Assembly (NCBI GenBank): GCA_049965455.1
Contig: JBMFWH010000001.1
Span: 1 to 64,000, forward strand
Direction: 5' to 3'
DNA from: JAVRLB01 sp049965455
GTDB taxonomy: Archaea; Thermoplasmatota; Thermoplasmata; Thermoplasmatales; ARK-15
DNA: 64,000 bases
Shown: positions 1 through 7,837 of the stretch, piece by piece
Position numbering within the stretch: position 1 is the stretch's first letter
Layout of the letters: each line of letters opens with the position of its first letter
Made by a program: the position numbers and the translations under genes
The notes under the pieces: model-generated
The model's input: only the letters and a program-made list of their open reading frames with translations
Database searches by the model: none
Told to the model about the DNA's origin: nothing

Positions 1-108
1 GGCTCAAAGCTTTTAAGCGCGCTATCAATAACATTGCCCAAGGCAATTCAGAGCAGAGGCATAAAAATAACCACGAGGAAGAAACTGGAACTAAAGCGTA
101 AAAAGTAG
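1..108 (+). CDS. C-terminal end of an unidentified protein (cut by window start)
   Basis: The first frame is open from base 1 to a TAG at 106-108 and encodes 35 residues ending in a strongly basic tail (KKLELKRKK). The start lies outside the window. A basic C-terminal tail after a hydrophobic stretch would fit a membrane protein, but 35 residues do not allow a family call. It could also be chance open frame; the AT-rich, non-coding-looking sequence that begins right after the stop argues mildly for a real gene end. Confidence 0.4.
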   Translation, partial: GSKLLSALSITLPKAIQSRGIKITTRKKLELKRKK

Positions 109-179
109 TAAATCACACAATATTGTTGAGATTTTCCTTACTAATTTTCATGGAACTTCCAAATCACAGGCAAACTTAC

Positions 180-1298
180 TCATTTTGATACTTTTTTAAA
201 TTTTTGATCATAACATCTTTCAATAACATCTATAGCTTTAATATTGGTTTCTTTCTCATATAATTTTTTTGAATAATCATAGAGTTTAAAAGAATCTGTT
301 TTCAGTTTCTCTCTGTTCATGGATACTTCTAGAATCTTATTTTTGAATCTCTCTATTTTCTCGATATATATGTAATCTCTTATTTCATTTAGGTTAAATC
401 CTCTTAAGCCAATTTCCGTGGTTATTATTGGTAATCCATGCAACATATAATCTACCATTTTTACATTTCTTCCAGCTCCTGTATTAATAGGATTTAATGC
501 TAGCAAAGATGCATTTAGGATCTCATCCTTCTCTTTTTCATCGACCATGCCATGATATATGATATTTGGCAACTTTTTCTTTTTTGGATATTTATTTATG
601 TTGCCAATAATATGGAACTCGAACTGTGTTAACTCTTCGGCAATGTGCTCAATTACTTTTAATGCATCTATGTTTGGCTGGTACATAGACCCTATAAACA
701 CAATCTTGTTAGAATCTATTCCATGCCAACCATACTCTTTTAACGATAATTGGTGCGGTATCAAAAATATTTTTTGGGGGTCTGCATTATGAATATTGAT
801 CATGTTTTTTAGGTCTTCTTCAGAAACTACGAATATTATGTCTGCACGATATATTAACTCTTTTTCGATATCTTTAACTTTATTATAATATTTGTTTCCA
901 ATTCTCAAATATGTTTCAACATTATGAGCATCGTATACTACTATCTTTTCTTTGATTCTATCTTTTGTAAATGGGAACTGCCATGGTCCTTCATAAACTA
1001 TGATCTCGCTTTCAGCAATCAGTTCATTCAACCTTTTAATATACTTTCTTCTCAAAAATATTCTTTCTGACAATAAGATTTCAAATGACCTGTTACCTTT
1101 AATAGCCGAATATAAAGTCAAGAAGAGAGATCTATATCCCTCAATCTCCTTTGTGGTCTGGTCTCTGAAGGTCAATCCGCCAACAGATATGATCTTCCTG
1201 TTTGCGTTTCTGAATATGCTGTAGCATCTATCAGTATATCCGCTCGTGTATTCCGGTATTATTTGTCCATGTGCTATTTGCAGTATTTTGGTATCCAT
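180..1298 (-). CDS. Glycosyltransferase, GT4 (group 1) type
   Basis: The 372-residue protein has the two-domain look of GT-B glycosyltransferases. The C-terminal half carries 'KIVFIGSMYQPNIDAL', 'FHIIGN', and 'LNPINTGAGRNVKMVDYMLHGLPIITTEIGLRGF', the usual nucleotide-sugar binding region with its basic and Gly-rich loop. An N-terminal 'VYDAHNVE' matches the acceptor-domain DxHN segment of many GT4 enzymes. The frame can open at a TTG (1310), but the ATG at 1298 puts the usual hydrophobic first strand (KILQIAHG) at the terminus and is preferred. The sugar and acceptor are unknown; surface glycan or protein glycosylation is likely. Confidence 0.75.
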   Translation of the reverse strand: MDTKILQIAHGQIIPEYTSGYTDRCYSIFRNANRKIISVGGLTFRDQTTKEIEGYRSLFLTLYSAIKGNRSFEILLSERIFLRRKYIKRLNELIAESEIIVYEGPWQFPFTKDRIKEKIVVYDAHNVETYLRIGNKYYNKVKDIEKELIYRADIIFVVSEEDLKNMINIHNADPQKIFLIPHQLSLKEYGWHGIDSNKIVFIGSMYQPNIDALKVIEHIAEELTQFEFHIIGNINKYPKKKKLPNIIYHGMVDEKEKDEILNASLLALNPINTGAGRNVKMVDYMLHGLPIITTEIGLRGFNLNEIRDYIYIEKIERFKNKILEVSMNREKLKTDSFKLYDYSKKLYEKETNIKAIDVIERCYDQKFKKVSK

Positions 1299-1353
1299 AT
1301 TCACTCTCAATCCTTTAATTCAGTTACATCTATTTGGTATTTATTATTAATAT

Positions 1354-2613
1354 TTAAAATAGTTTTCTATACTTGCCTCTTTCTTTTAAAGGCATGGTAG
1401 CGTCTATTCCCACTTTTGTGGTAATGTCATTTTCATACCTGCTCGGATCCAGAGAGCTGCCACGCTCTTTAAATGTGATCATATCACGGTCTGCCTGCAC
1501 TCTGGTTGCAATGGCCCATTCGATCTCTTCAAGATTGTTTATATCTATATCCTCGTCTACAACCACGGCATGTTTCAGGCTCTTATGTCCCTTAAAAGCA
1601 GCGTTTAATGTTTTCAATCCGTCATCTTCGTTTTCTTTTTTGATCTTGATAACACAATGAAGCCAGTTGCTTCCGCCGTTTGTAAGCTTGAGATCTATAA
1701 CGTTTATATTTGCATCTTTGATCTCTTTGTAAATGGTAGGTTCTCTCGGCAATCCCATCAGATTATAGTGCTCGTATCCACCAGGCAATAACAGATGAAA
1801 TATCGAGTTTTCAGTTTTGTACAGCCTTTCAAATTCCACAATCGGCTGATTTTCTTTTACATCGTAAGTTCTCATAATATCCAAAAATGGGCCTTCCACA
1901 TCTTTTACAGCTTTTGTGAACCGGCCTTCTAACACGTACTCTGAGTTTACAGGCACGATCAATCCGCTTTTCAACCTGACCATCTCTGCGCTTCTACCAA
2001 GACAATAATAATCCAATGCGCTGGCAATCTCGCTCTCATCGATATTATAATCCACAGACGTGGCTGCAGCCAGCAAAAATGAAGGATCAGCGCCGATCAC
2101 CATTGCGAATCTCAGCTCTTCGCCTCTCTCAATGGCAGTATTGTACATCTGGTAAAGATGCCTTGGAACAAGCCTCACTGCCGCATGTCTCTCATCAAGG
2201 ATCATCATTCGATGGTACGATACGTTTCTTTTGCCGTCCAGTTCAGAGAACACGATGCCGCTCGTAATATAGTTTGAGCCGTCATCTTTAAAATACTTTG
2301 GAATCGGCAAGTTTTTGAGAGAAAAGTCGGTAGTTTCGGTCATGAAAGGTGCATTTTCAACGATTTTCACCGGTTTTGGGTTTTCGATTGCCTGCAACAT
2401 CTTTAGCTTCAGATCTTTTTCATCAATTTTCAAGATCTTTGCAAAATTGGTTCTTCTCGCCCACATATTTCCGACTGCTTTGTATCCGTCCAGATTCTCA
2501 AAATAAACGGGTGTGCCTATATTTTTGATCAGATACTCAGATACTTCAATATTCTTGCTCACCCGTTCTTTAACAGTTATATGCTCTATTTGCTCTAAAT
2601 AATCTTTGTACAT
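1354..2613 (-). CDS. UbiD-family prenylated-FMN decarboxylase
   Basis: The 419-residue protein is of usual UbiD length and shows family segments: 'YFENLDGYK', 'NYITSGIVF' and 'NVSYHRMMILDERHAAVRLVPRHLY' in the prFMN-binding region, and the late 'ATRVQADRDM' and 'GIDAT' segments. UbiD enzymes decarboxylate unsaturated or aromatic acids with a prenylated flavin made by UbiX; no ubiX is present in this window. In some archaea a UbiD homologue acts as anhydromevalonate phosphate decarboxylase, but Thermoplasmatales are known for a different mevalonate route, so the substrate stays open (quinone precursor or isoprenoid). It is divergent from the downstream TGT gene, with 55 bases between ORFs. Confidence 0.85.
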   Translation of the reverse strand: MYKDYLEQIEHITVKERVSKNIEVSEYLIKNIGTPVYFENLDGYKAVGNMWARRTNFAKILKIDEKDLKLKMLQAIENPKPVKIVENAPFMTETTDFSLKNLPIPKYFKDDGSNYITSGIVFSELDGKRNVSYHRMMILDERHAAVRLVPRHLYQMYNTAIERGEELRFAMVIGADPSFLLAAATSVDYNIDESEIASALDYYCLGRSAEMVRLKSGLIVPVNSEYVLEGRFTKAVKDVEGPFLDIMRTYDVKENQPIVEFERLYKTENSIFHLLLPGGYEHYNLMGLPREPTIYKEIKDANINVIDLKLTNGGSNWLHCVIKIKKENEDDGLKTLNAAFKGHKSLKHAVVVDEDIDINNLEEIEWAIATRVQADRDMITFKERGSSLDPSRYENDITTKVGIDATMPLKERGKYRKLF

Positions 2614-2646
2614 ATGATGATGATAAACACTCTTTCAAATTAAAAC

Positions 2647-2653
2647 TTTTTTA
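2647..2653 (+). promoter_or_regulatory. TATA box of the tgt gene
   Basis: The T-rich TTTTTAT stretch lies about 25 nt before the ATG at 2678, the expected spacing for a leaderless archaeal transcript, and supports starting the gene at 2678 rather than at the ATG 9 nt upstream. Confidence 0.4.
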
Positions 2654-2677
2654 TCCTACCTGCATATTATGCTTTGT

Positions 2678-3760
2678 ATGTTCAAGATAATCGAAACCGA
2701 TTCTGACGCGAGGCTTGGAGCATTAGATACTCCTCACGGTATTATAAACACACCTGTTTTCATGCCGGTGGCTACAAAAGGAACGGTTAAAACGCTTGAT
2801 GCCAGAGAGCTGCAAGAGTTGAACACGAAAGTGATCATTTCAAACTCCCTGCATTTATACTTGCATCCAGGGCTGGAAACCATAGAAAAGCATGGGACGT
2901 TACATGATTTTATGAATTTTCATAATTCTATCCTGACTGACAGCGGCGGTTTTCAGATAATCAAAACCCCGTTTTTTGTCAGGGCGTCGAGCGAGGGCAT
3001 AACGTTCAGAGACCCGAAAGACGGGGCTCTGCATCTTATCACGCCAGAAAAGAGCGCAGAGATACAGAACCAGCTGGGATCGGACATAGCAATGATGCTG
3101 GACTATTGCGTTCCATACGGCACAAACATGAAAAACATTGAAAAGAGCCTTATATTAAATAAAAACTGGGCTGAGAGATTTAAAATAAGCAGGAAAGGAC
3201 TCAGTTTCGGGATAGTGCAGGGTTCTGTCTACGAAAAATACAGGGAACAGAGCGTGGCAGATCTGCTGCCTCTTGATTTTGACGGGTATGCGATCGGAGG
3301 ACTGTTAATAGGCGAGCCTTTAGACATAATGATCAAGATTGCGCGCTATACAGAATCATTATTGCCAGAAGACAAGCCGAGATACTTGATGGGCGTGGGC
3401 TCGTTATCAGAAGTGTTCAATTCCATAGAAAGCGGCATTGACATATTTGACTCTGTGTTTCCTACGCGCAATGCGAGGCACAAGATGGCTTTTACCTCAG
3501 GGGGAGTACTGGATTTCAGAAAATCAATGTTCAAGGATGATACGAAGCCGATCGATGAAGAATGTGAATGTTATGCTTGCAGGGCATATACAAGATCCTA
3601 CATATATCACCTGTTCAAGGAGAAAGAGATGCTGGCAATGCGTCTTTTAACCATTCATAATCTCACGTTCATGATGAGGCTGATGGAGCGGATCAGGATA
3701 TCGATCAAAGAGCATGAATACAGTAAGCTCAAAAATGAGGTACTAGAAAAATATAAATGA
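2678..3760 (+). CDS. tgt: tRNA-guanine transglycosylase, bacterial-type (queuine/preQ1 TGT-like)
   Basis: This 360-residue enzyme exchanges a guanine in tRNA for a 7-deazaguanine base. Visible are 'DSGGFQ' (general acid/base Asp, about residue 88), 'GIVQG', 'GGLLIGE', the nucleophile segment 'FDSVFPTRNARH' and a zinc site C-x-C-x2-C followed by 25 residues and His. Length, the FPTRNAR segment and the zinc spacing match bacterial/eukaryal position-34 TGTs. Archaeal archaeosine TGTs are much longer, with C-terminal PUA domains that are absent here. The ATG at 2678 gives the typical terminus MFKIIETD; an ATG at 2669 would add three residues. Whether it modifies position 34 or 15 cannot be read from sequence. 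It ends base-to-base against the convergent GNAT gene. Confidence 0.9.
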   Translation: MFKIIETDSDARLGALDTPHGIINTPVFMPVATKGTVKTLDARELQELNTKVIISNSLHLYLHPGLETIEKHGTLHDFMNFHNSILTDSGGFQIIKTPFFVRASSEGITFRDPKDGALHLITPEKSAEIQNQLGSDIAMMLDYCVPYGTNMKNIEKSLILNKNWAERFKISRKGLSFGIVQGSVYEKYREQSVADLLPLDFDGYAIGGLLIGEPLDIMIKIARYTESLLPEDKPRYLMGVGSLSEVFNSIESGIDIFDSVFPTRNARHKMAFTSGGVLDFRKSMFKDDTKPIDEECECYACRAYTRSYIYHLFKEKEMLAMRLLTIHNLTFMMRLMERIRISIKEHEYSKLKNEVLEKYK

Positions 3761-4555
3761 TCATCGAGAAATCTCATAAATATTCAATTTTTCAGTATTA
3801 GTAAAAACAAAATGCTTATTAGAATCGTATATGGCGGAGGATAATATCAAGAACTTTTTTCTATTTTTGTATCTGTTGCAGAAAGAGTTTAAGAGTCTGT
3901 CAATTTTTACGGCATTGTCGATGATCAATGAAACGTCCTGTTTGGATCTCAGCACGTATCCAAAACCATCGGTATCTTCCATGATAGCCCTCTTTTTTAC
4001 GAGTGTCTTGATCGTTTCAAGATCCGGGTAAAAATAGCTCCAGTCTACAAACACCGGCTTTTTTCCATAGTCTGTAAGTGCGAATATTCGCTCTGGTTGC
4101 TTAGCAAACTTGCAATTCTCATTTTTATATTTAAAATCGTCAAGGGTTATGAAAATGTATGTATCAATCAACTTTGCCCCCAGCTTTCCCGCTAGCTTCT
4201 TCGAAGGCTCGTTCCAGTCAAAAATAGACATCCTCACTTTTTTATATTTTTCAAGAACATATGACGTAAGAACACTAGCCACTCCTTTTCTCCTGTATTC
4301 AGGATCCACCCTCATCCCCTCCAGCCATGCACTGCCGTCGTTGCAGGGATTGACATTTAATATTGCCACCGGCCTGTGATCTATCTCGGCAGTGATCATC
4401 GATTTTTTCCTGATCCAAGAATCGTAAACAAAGCTGATATAATCATGCTGGGTATCCTCAAGTCCGGTTTCCATGCCTTGCCATGTGTTCTTGCAAAATT
4501 CCAGGATGCGTGGCTTATCACGCATTGTTGCGTTTCTGATCTTGATCTCTTGCAT
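3761..4555 (-). CDS. GNAT-family N-acetyltransferase with C-terminal extension
   Basis: The N-terminal ~150 residues carry a GNAT domain: 'IKIRNATMRDKPRILEFC' (first strand and helix) and the acetyl-CoA loop 'GMRVDPEYRRKGVASVL' (R/Q-x-x-G-x-G/A type), then 'SIFDWNEPSKKLAGKLGA'. The remaining ~115 residues form a second region with no motif I recognise, so it may be a double-GNAT or substrate-binding half. The frame is open upstream to 4597, but the ATG at 4555 starts right at the first GNAT strand and leaves an 81-base gap to the divergent thioesterase. The acceptor is unknown. Confidence 0.75.
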   Translation of the reverse strand: MQEIKIRNATMRDKPRILEFCKNTWQGMETGLEDTQHDYISFVYDSWIRKKSMITAEIDHRPVAILNVNPCNDGSAWLEGMRVDPEYRRKGVASVLTSYVLEKYKKVRMSIFDWNEPSKKLAGKLGAKLIDTYIFITLDDFKYKNENCKFAKQPERIFALTDYGKKPVFVDWSYFYPDLETIKTLVKKRAIMEDTDGFGYVLRSKQDVSLIIDNAVKIDRLLNSFCNRYKNRKKFLILSSAIYDSNKHFVFTNTEKLNIYEISR

Positions 4556-4636
4556 GGCAATAAACATCAAGAAATCTCTAATAAACTTTTCTTGCATTTA
4601 CCAAAAATTAAAATAAATATTGCACATTTCACTATT

Positions 4637-5038
4637 ATGAACAGCTTCAAGACCAAATACCGGGTTTCATGGGTGGATACTGACGCGCTCGGAGTCATGC
4701 ACTTTTCAAATTATTTCAGGGTCTGCGAAAAGGCGGAAGAAGAGTTTACAAACTCGCTAGGAGTATCGTTCAGCAGCTCTCAAGACATATCTTTTCCGAG
4801 AGTGAAGGCCACTTGCGACTATAAATACCCGCTCAGGTTTAACGATATTGCAACCGTAGAGATAAAGATCAAAGAGCTTGGCAAAAAGCATATCACGTAC
4901 CATATCGAGATATTCAACGAAACACAACAGAAAGAGGCAGCCAGATGCGAGCTCACGATCGCATCTATAAACCGTGATTTTTCGCCGATTCCCATACCGC
5001 AAGAGTATGTGAAATTGCTGGAAAAATACAGTGTTTGA
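4637..5038 (+). CDS. Hotdog-fold acyl-CoA thioesterase (YbgC/4HBT-like)
   Basis: The 133-residue protein has the 4-hydroxybenzoyl-CoA thioesterase signature at its start: 'YRVSWVDTDALGVMHFSNYFR', in which the Asp of 'DTDALGV' is the catalytic residue, followed by the long hotdog helix (CEKAEEEF). Such enzymes hydrolyse acyl-CoA esters as homotetramers. The open frame extends back to 4376 but that part overlaps the GNAT gene antisense; the ATG at 4637 gives the family-standard terminus. It stops 2 bases before the end of the convergent MFS gene. Confidence 0.85.
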   Translation: MNSFKTKYRVSWVDTDALGVMHFSNYFRVCEKAEEEFTNSLGVSFSSSQDISFPRVKATCDYKYPLRFNDIATVEIKIKELGKKHITYHIEIFNETQQKEAARCELTIASINRDFSPIPIPQEYVKLLEKYSV

Positions 5039-5040
5039 AA

Positions 5041-6219
5041 TTAACGTTTTTCGCGCTCGTGCAGCATGTACATTACTACCGTGTAAATCAATGATGAAAC
5101 GGCAGCAGTGACAAAGATTATGGACCATCTATAATACGAAGATACGGTTATGGAAAATATCACGCCACCATAAAACGGTCCTGCAGCATGGCCAATGCTG
5201 GTGAACAGCCCGTAGGTACCCGTGTATTTCCCAATATCCTTTTTCGGTGCCATGTTTATTGCTGATGCAGTCACGGTGGCTGAATACACGATCTCTCCTA
5301 ACGAGATAATGCTCATTGTGAAAAATAACCATATTATAGAAGAGAAGAATGAGAGCATAAAATAGCCGGCACCGTAAATGAGTATCCCGAATATCATGAA
5401 ATAATACGCATTTTTCACTTTTGCGAACTTAGCAATATAATACTGTAGTCCCCCCACCATAAACCCGTTCAGGGCCCATGTAAGCCCTATTATTGAGGTA
5501 GAGATACTGTTTATAGTCTCTTCATATATGGGATACGTGCTGTTCAGCTGCCCAAACACCAAAAACGCGATGAATCCCGCTATGCTGAACAATAAAAACT
5601 TCACATTTAACAGCGTGTTAGAAAGGTCCCTGAACCTGAAAGTGTATCTGGCCTTGTTGGTTTCTGGTATCCTGTTTATTAATATTACCAGGGATACAAG
5701 CATTATTCCAACCAACAGAAAAGAGAATGTATAATAATTCAGCACGTACAAAAATCCGCTTATTGCAGGGCCTATACCCCATCCCAGGTTTGCAGTAGCA
5801 CGCTGCAGAGCATAGCCCCTGAACCGTTCGTTCTCGTCAAGCACGTCCGCGATCATAGCGTTGAAAGATGAGAATACCGCACCGCTCGAGATGCTCTGCA
5901 CTACCAGCGCGCTGATGATCAGGTACAGGTTCCGGTCCATCAGCGCCACGCCCATCACCATGAACATCAATCCCTGTCCAGCCTGCCCCAGAATCATGAT
6001 CTTTTTTCTTCCGATCGAGTCTGATATCGCGCCGAAAACTACCTGAAACACCGCACCCGTTACCCCTGCAAACAGCATGTACAATCCCGCGATGGCAATG
6101 TTAACGTCAAGCTTGGTGGTCAGAAACAACATTAAAAATGACCATAACGCACCGTACGAAAAAGACCTGAAAAAGCTAGTAGTAGCAACAATCTGCATTA
6201 CCTGTTTTTTAACGGTCAT
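5041..6219 (-). CDS. MFS transporter, 12 TM
   Basis: A 392-residue, strongly hydrophobic protein with about 12 predicted membrane spans in two halves. The loop 2-3 motif of the major facilitator superfamily is clear: 'GAISDSIGRKKIMILG' (G-x3-D-x2-G-R-[RK]). It resembles drug/metabolite-efflux-type members. It is the last gene of the cobamide operon, its start overlapping the end of the DUF2250 gene by 4 bases. Substrate is unknown; co-transcription with cobamide and amino-acid-permease genes is the only hint. Confidence 0.8.
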   Translation of the reverse strand: MTVKKQVMQIVATTSFFRSFSYGALWSFLMLFLTTKLDVNIAIAGLYMLFAGVTGAVFQVVFGAISDSIGRKKIMILGQAGQGLMFMVMGVALMDRNLYLIISALVVQSISSGAVFSSFNAMIADVLDENERFRGYALQRATANLGWGIGPAISGFLYVLNYYTFSFLLVGIMLVSLVILINRIPETNKARYTFRFRDLSNTLLNVKFLLFSIAGFIAFLVFGQLNSTYPIYEETINSISTSIIGLTWALNGFMVGGLQYYIAKFAKVKNAYYFMIFGILIYGAGYFMLSFFSSIIWLFFTMSIISLGEIVYSATVTASAINMAPKKDIGKYTGTYGLFTSIGHAAGPFYGGVIFSITVSSYYRWSIIFVTAAVSSLIYTVVMYMLHEREKR

Positions 6220-6530
6220 GGAGGCTCCTTTTCTTCAAGCTGTTTTAAGAGCATAGCACCTTTTTCAGATAACACATAGTAAGTATGATGCGGGTGAGTG
6301 GTAACTCTCCTCTTCAATTTTGCATCTTTTTTCTTTAGCATACCGCTGCCTCTCTTGTCAAGATATCCTTTTTCAAACACCAGCTTCAAAACTTTGCATG
6401 CATCTCTCTTATTCAGATCCAGATCACGCCCCAGAGACTTTGCATAATCTGTGCCATACTTTTTAAAGTGCAGTAGAACCTTGTACAGCAGCTCGTCAGT
6501 TATCTCTATCTCTTTATCCAGATGCATCAT
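6216..6530 (-). CDS. DUF2250-type winged-helix protein
   Basis: A small, Lys-rich protein (104 residues from the ATG at 6530). The segment 'LLYKVLLHFKKYGTDYAKSLGRDLDLNKRDACKVLKLVFEKGYLDKRG' looks like a winged helix-turn-helix and matches the archaeal DUF2250 family; 'HHTYYVLSEKGAMLL' is the typical wing end. It probably binds DNA as a local regulator. The frame can be opened at a TTG (6569) overlapping the permease stop by 4 bases, as in the other operon joints; the ATG at 6530 has a TTAAATTT box about 25 nt upstream and starts closer to the domain. Both remain possible. Confidence 0.65.
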   Translation of the reverse strand: MMHLDKEIEITDELLYKVLLHFKKYGTDYAKSLGRDLDLNKRDACKVLKLVFEKGYLDKRGSGMLKKKDAKLKRRVTTHPHHTYYVLSEKGAMLLKQLEEKEPP

Positions 6531-6565
6531 TACAGCCGGATATATACACGCAAATTTAAGGATTT

Positions 6566-7837
6566 TCAAATATTCACTATTTTTTCTTTATGTAACGCGT
6601 AAAGTATTATTCCTATCGTAATAAGCACCATGCCAAGGTACAGTGCCTGCGTTCCCAGCGCGAACATGATCAATGCCGATAATATGATTGAGAGAATCTG
6701 AATAGCAGGATATAATGGAGAACGAAAAGGGCCTTTCATCTTTCTCTTCCGTATTACCATCACTGCTAACCCTGTAAGACTGTACGAAAATATCACCCCG
6801 AAGTTCGAGGCCAATGCAATGTATTTCAGGTTTCCAAGAAACAGCGAGAACACTGTTACCGCTCCGATTATCAAGACCGCCCTCTTTGGAGAATCGCCAG
6901 ATATGCCACCGATCCATTTTGGAAACATGCCGTCTTCGCTCATCTGCAACAATGTTCTGGATCCTGCCACAATCAGGGATATGGTCACGGTCACAGTTGC
7001 CAGGATTGCGACAATGCTGATCATCAGTTCTATGACCGGAGAGGCGTGCACATAGGTCAGTGCGTTGGCAAGAGGATCTGCCGTGATGCCATAATACTGC
7101 CAGGGCATCAGTGCCAGCATGCCCACCACTACCAGAATATATAATACCGTGCTGGTCAAGAGCGCAATGATTATTGCCTTCGGCACGTTTTTAGCGCCGT
7201 CTTTTACCTCGGGCGTGAGCGTGGCAATAGTGTTGAAGCCAGAATAGGCGAAAAATGCCAGTGATGCAGATTCAACGATGCTCATAGGACTTCTGGGCAG
7301 CAAGGGCGTGAACCTTACAGTGTTCCATGAGCCATAAAATACAGAAACTAATATGAATATTACCAGGCCGCCAATAGTGATGAACACCAGAAACTGCTCA
7401 ATCTTCGCAACCAGTTTCAAGCCTACATAATCGATTATTGTAACTGCGAGAATCATGATTATGGATATCGTGATGATCATGACATTTGAGGAGATTTGAA
7501 ACATGGATAAAAGGTACGATGCAAACCCCAGCGCCACGGCAGACGCGGCGATAGAGTACGATATAGCTCTGAGCCAGCCTACTATGAACCCCAGAGAATC
7601 GCCCATCGTCACTTTTACAAATGAGTACAAGCCGCCATGCGTGATGATCTTGGATGAGAGCTCAGCGCTGTTTAGCGCAACAGTGGCTGCGAGTATTGCC
7701 GTTAATATGAACGCAATTATTGCGCCCGGCCCGGCCTGATAGATCACGGTGCCTGCAAGCACGAATATTCCCGCCCCTATAATATTGCCCAGCCCTATCG
7801 CGGTAGCCTGCCACATTGTGATCTTCGGTATTGCCAT
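6566..7837 (-). CDS. APC-superfamily amino acid permease
   Basis: A 423-residue, 12-TM protein. The first span carries the APC hallmark 'AIGLGNIIGAGIFVLAG' (unwound helix that binds the amino group), and span 6 has 'SLAFFAYSGFNTIATLTPEVKDGAKNVPKAI', also typical. It should import amino acids or related amines. It begins immediately after the stop of cbiP (7838/7837) and is therefore translated with the cobamide genes; threonine, source of the aminopropanol linker, is an attractive but unproven substrate. Confidence 0.85.
   Translation of the reverse strand: MAIPKITMWQATAIGLGNIIGAGIFVLAGTVIYQAGPGAIIAFILTAILAATVALNSAELSSKIITHGGLYSFVKVTMGDSLGFIVGWLRAISYSIAASAVALGFASYLLSMFQISSNVMIITISIIMILAVTIIDYVGLKLVAKIEQFLVFITIGGLVIFILVSVFYGSWNTVRFTPLLPRSPMSIVESASLAFFAYSGFNTIATLTPEVKDGAKNVPKAIIIALLTSTVLYILVVVGMLALMPWQYYGITADPLANALTYVHASPVIELMISIVAILATVTVTISLIVAGSRTLLQMSEDGMFPKWIGGISGDSPKRAVLIIGAVTVFSLFLGNLKYIALASNFGVIFSYSLTGLAVMVIRKRKMKGPFRSPLYPAIQILSIILSALIMFALGTQALYLGMVLITIGIILYALHKEKIVNI

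Noticed and set aside
4376..4636. N-terminal extension of the thioesterase frame
   Set aside because: The 87 extra codons lie antisense to the GNAT gene and precede a family-standard start at 4637.
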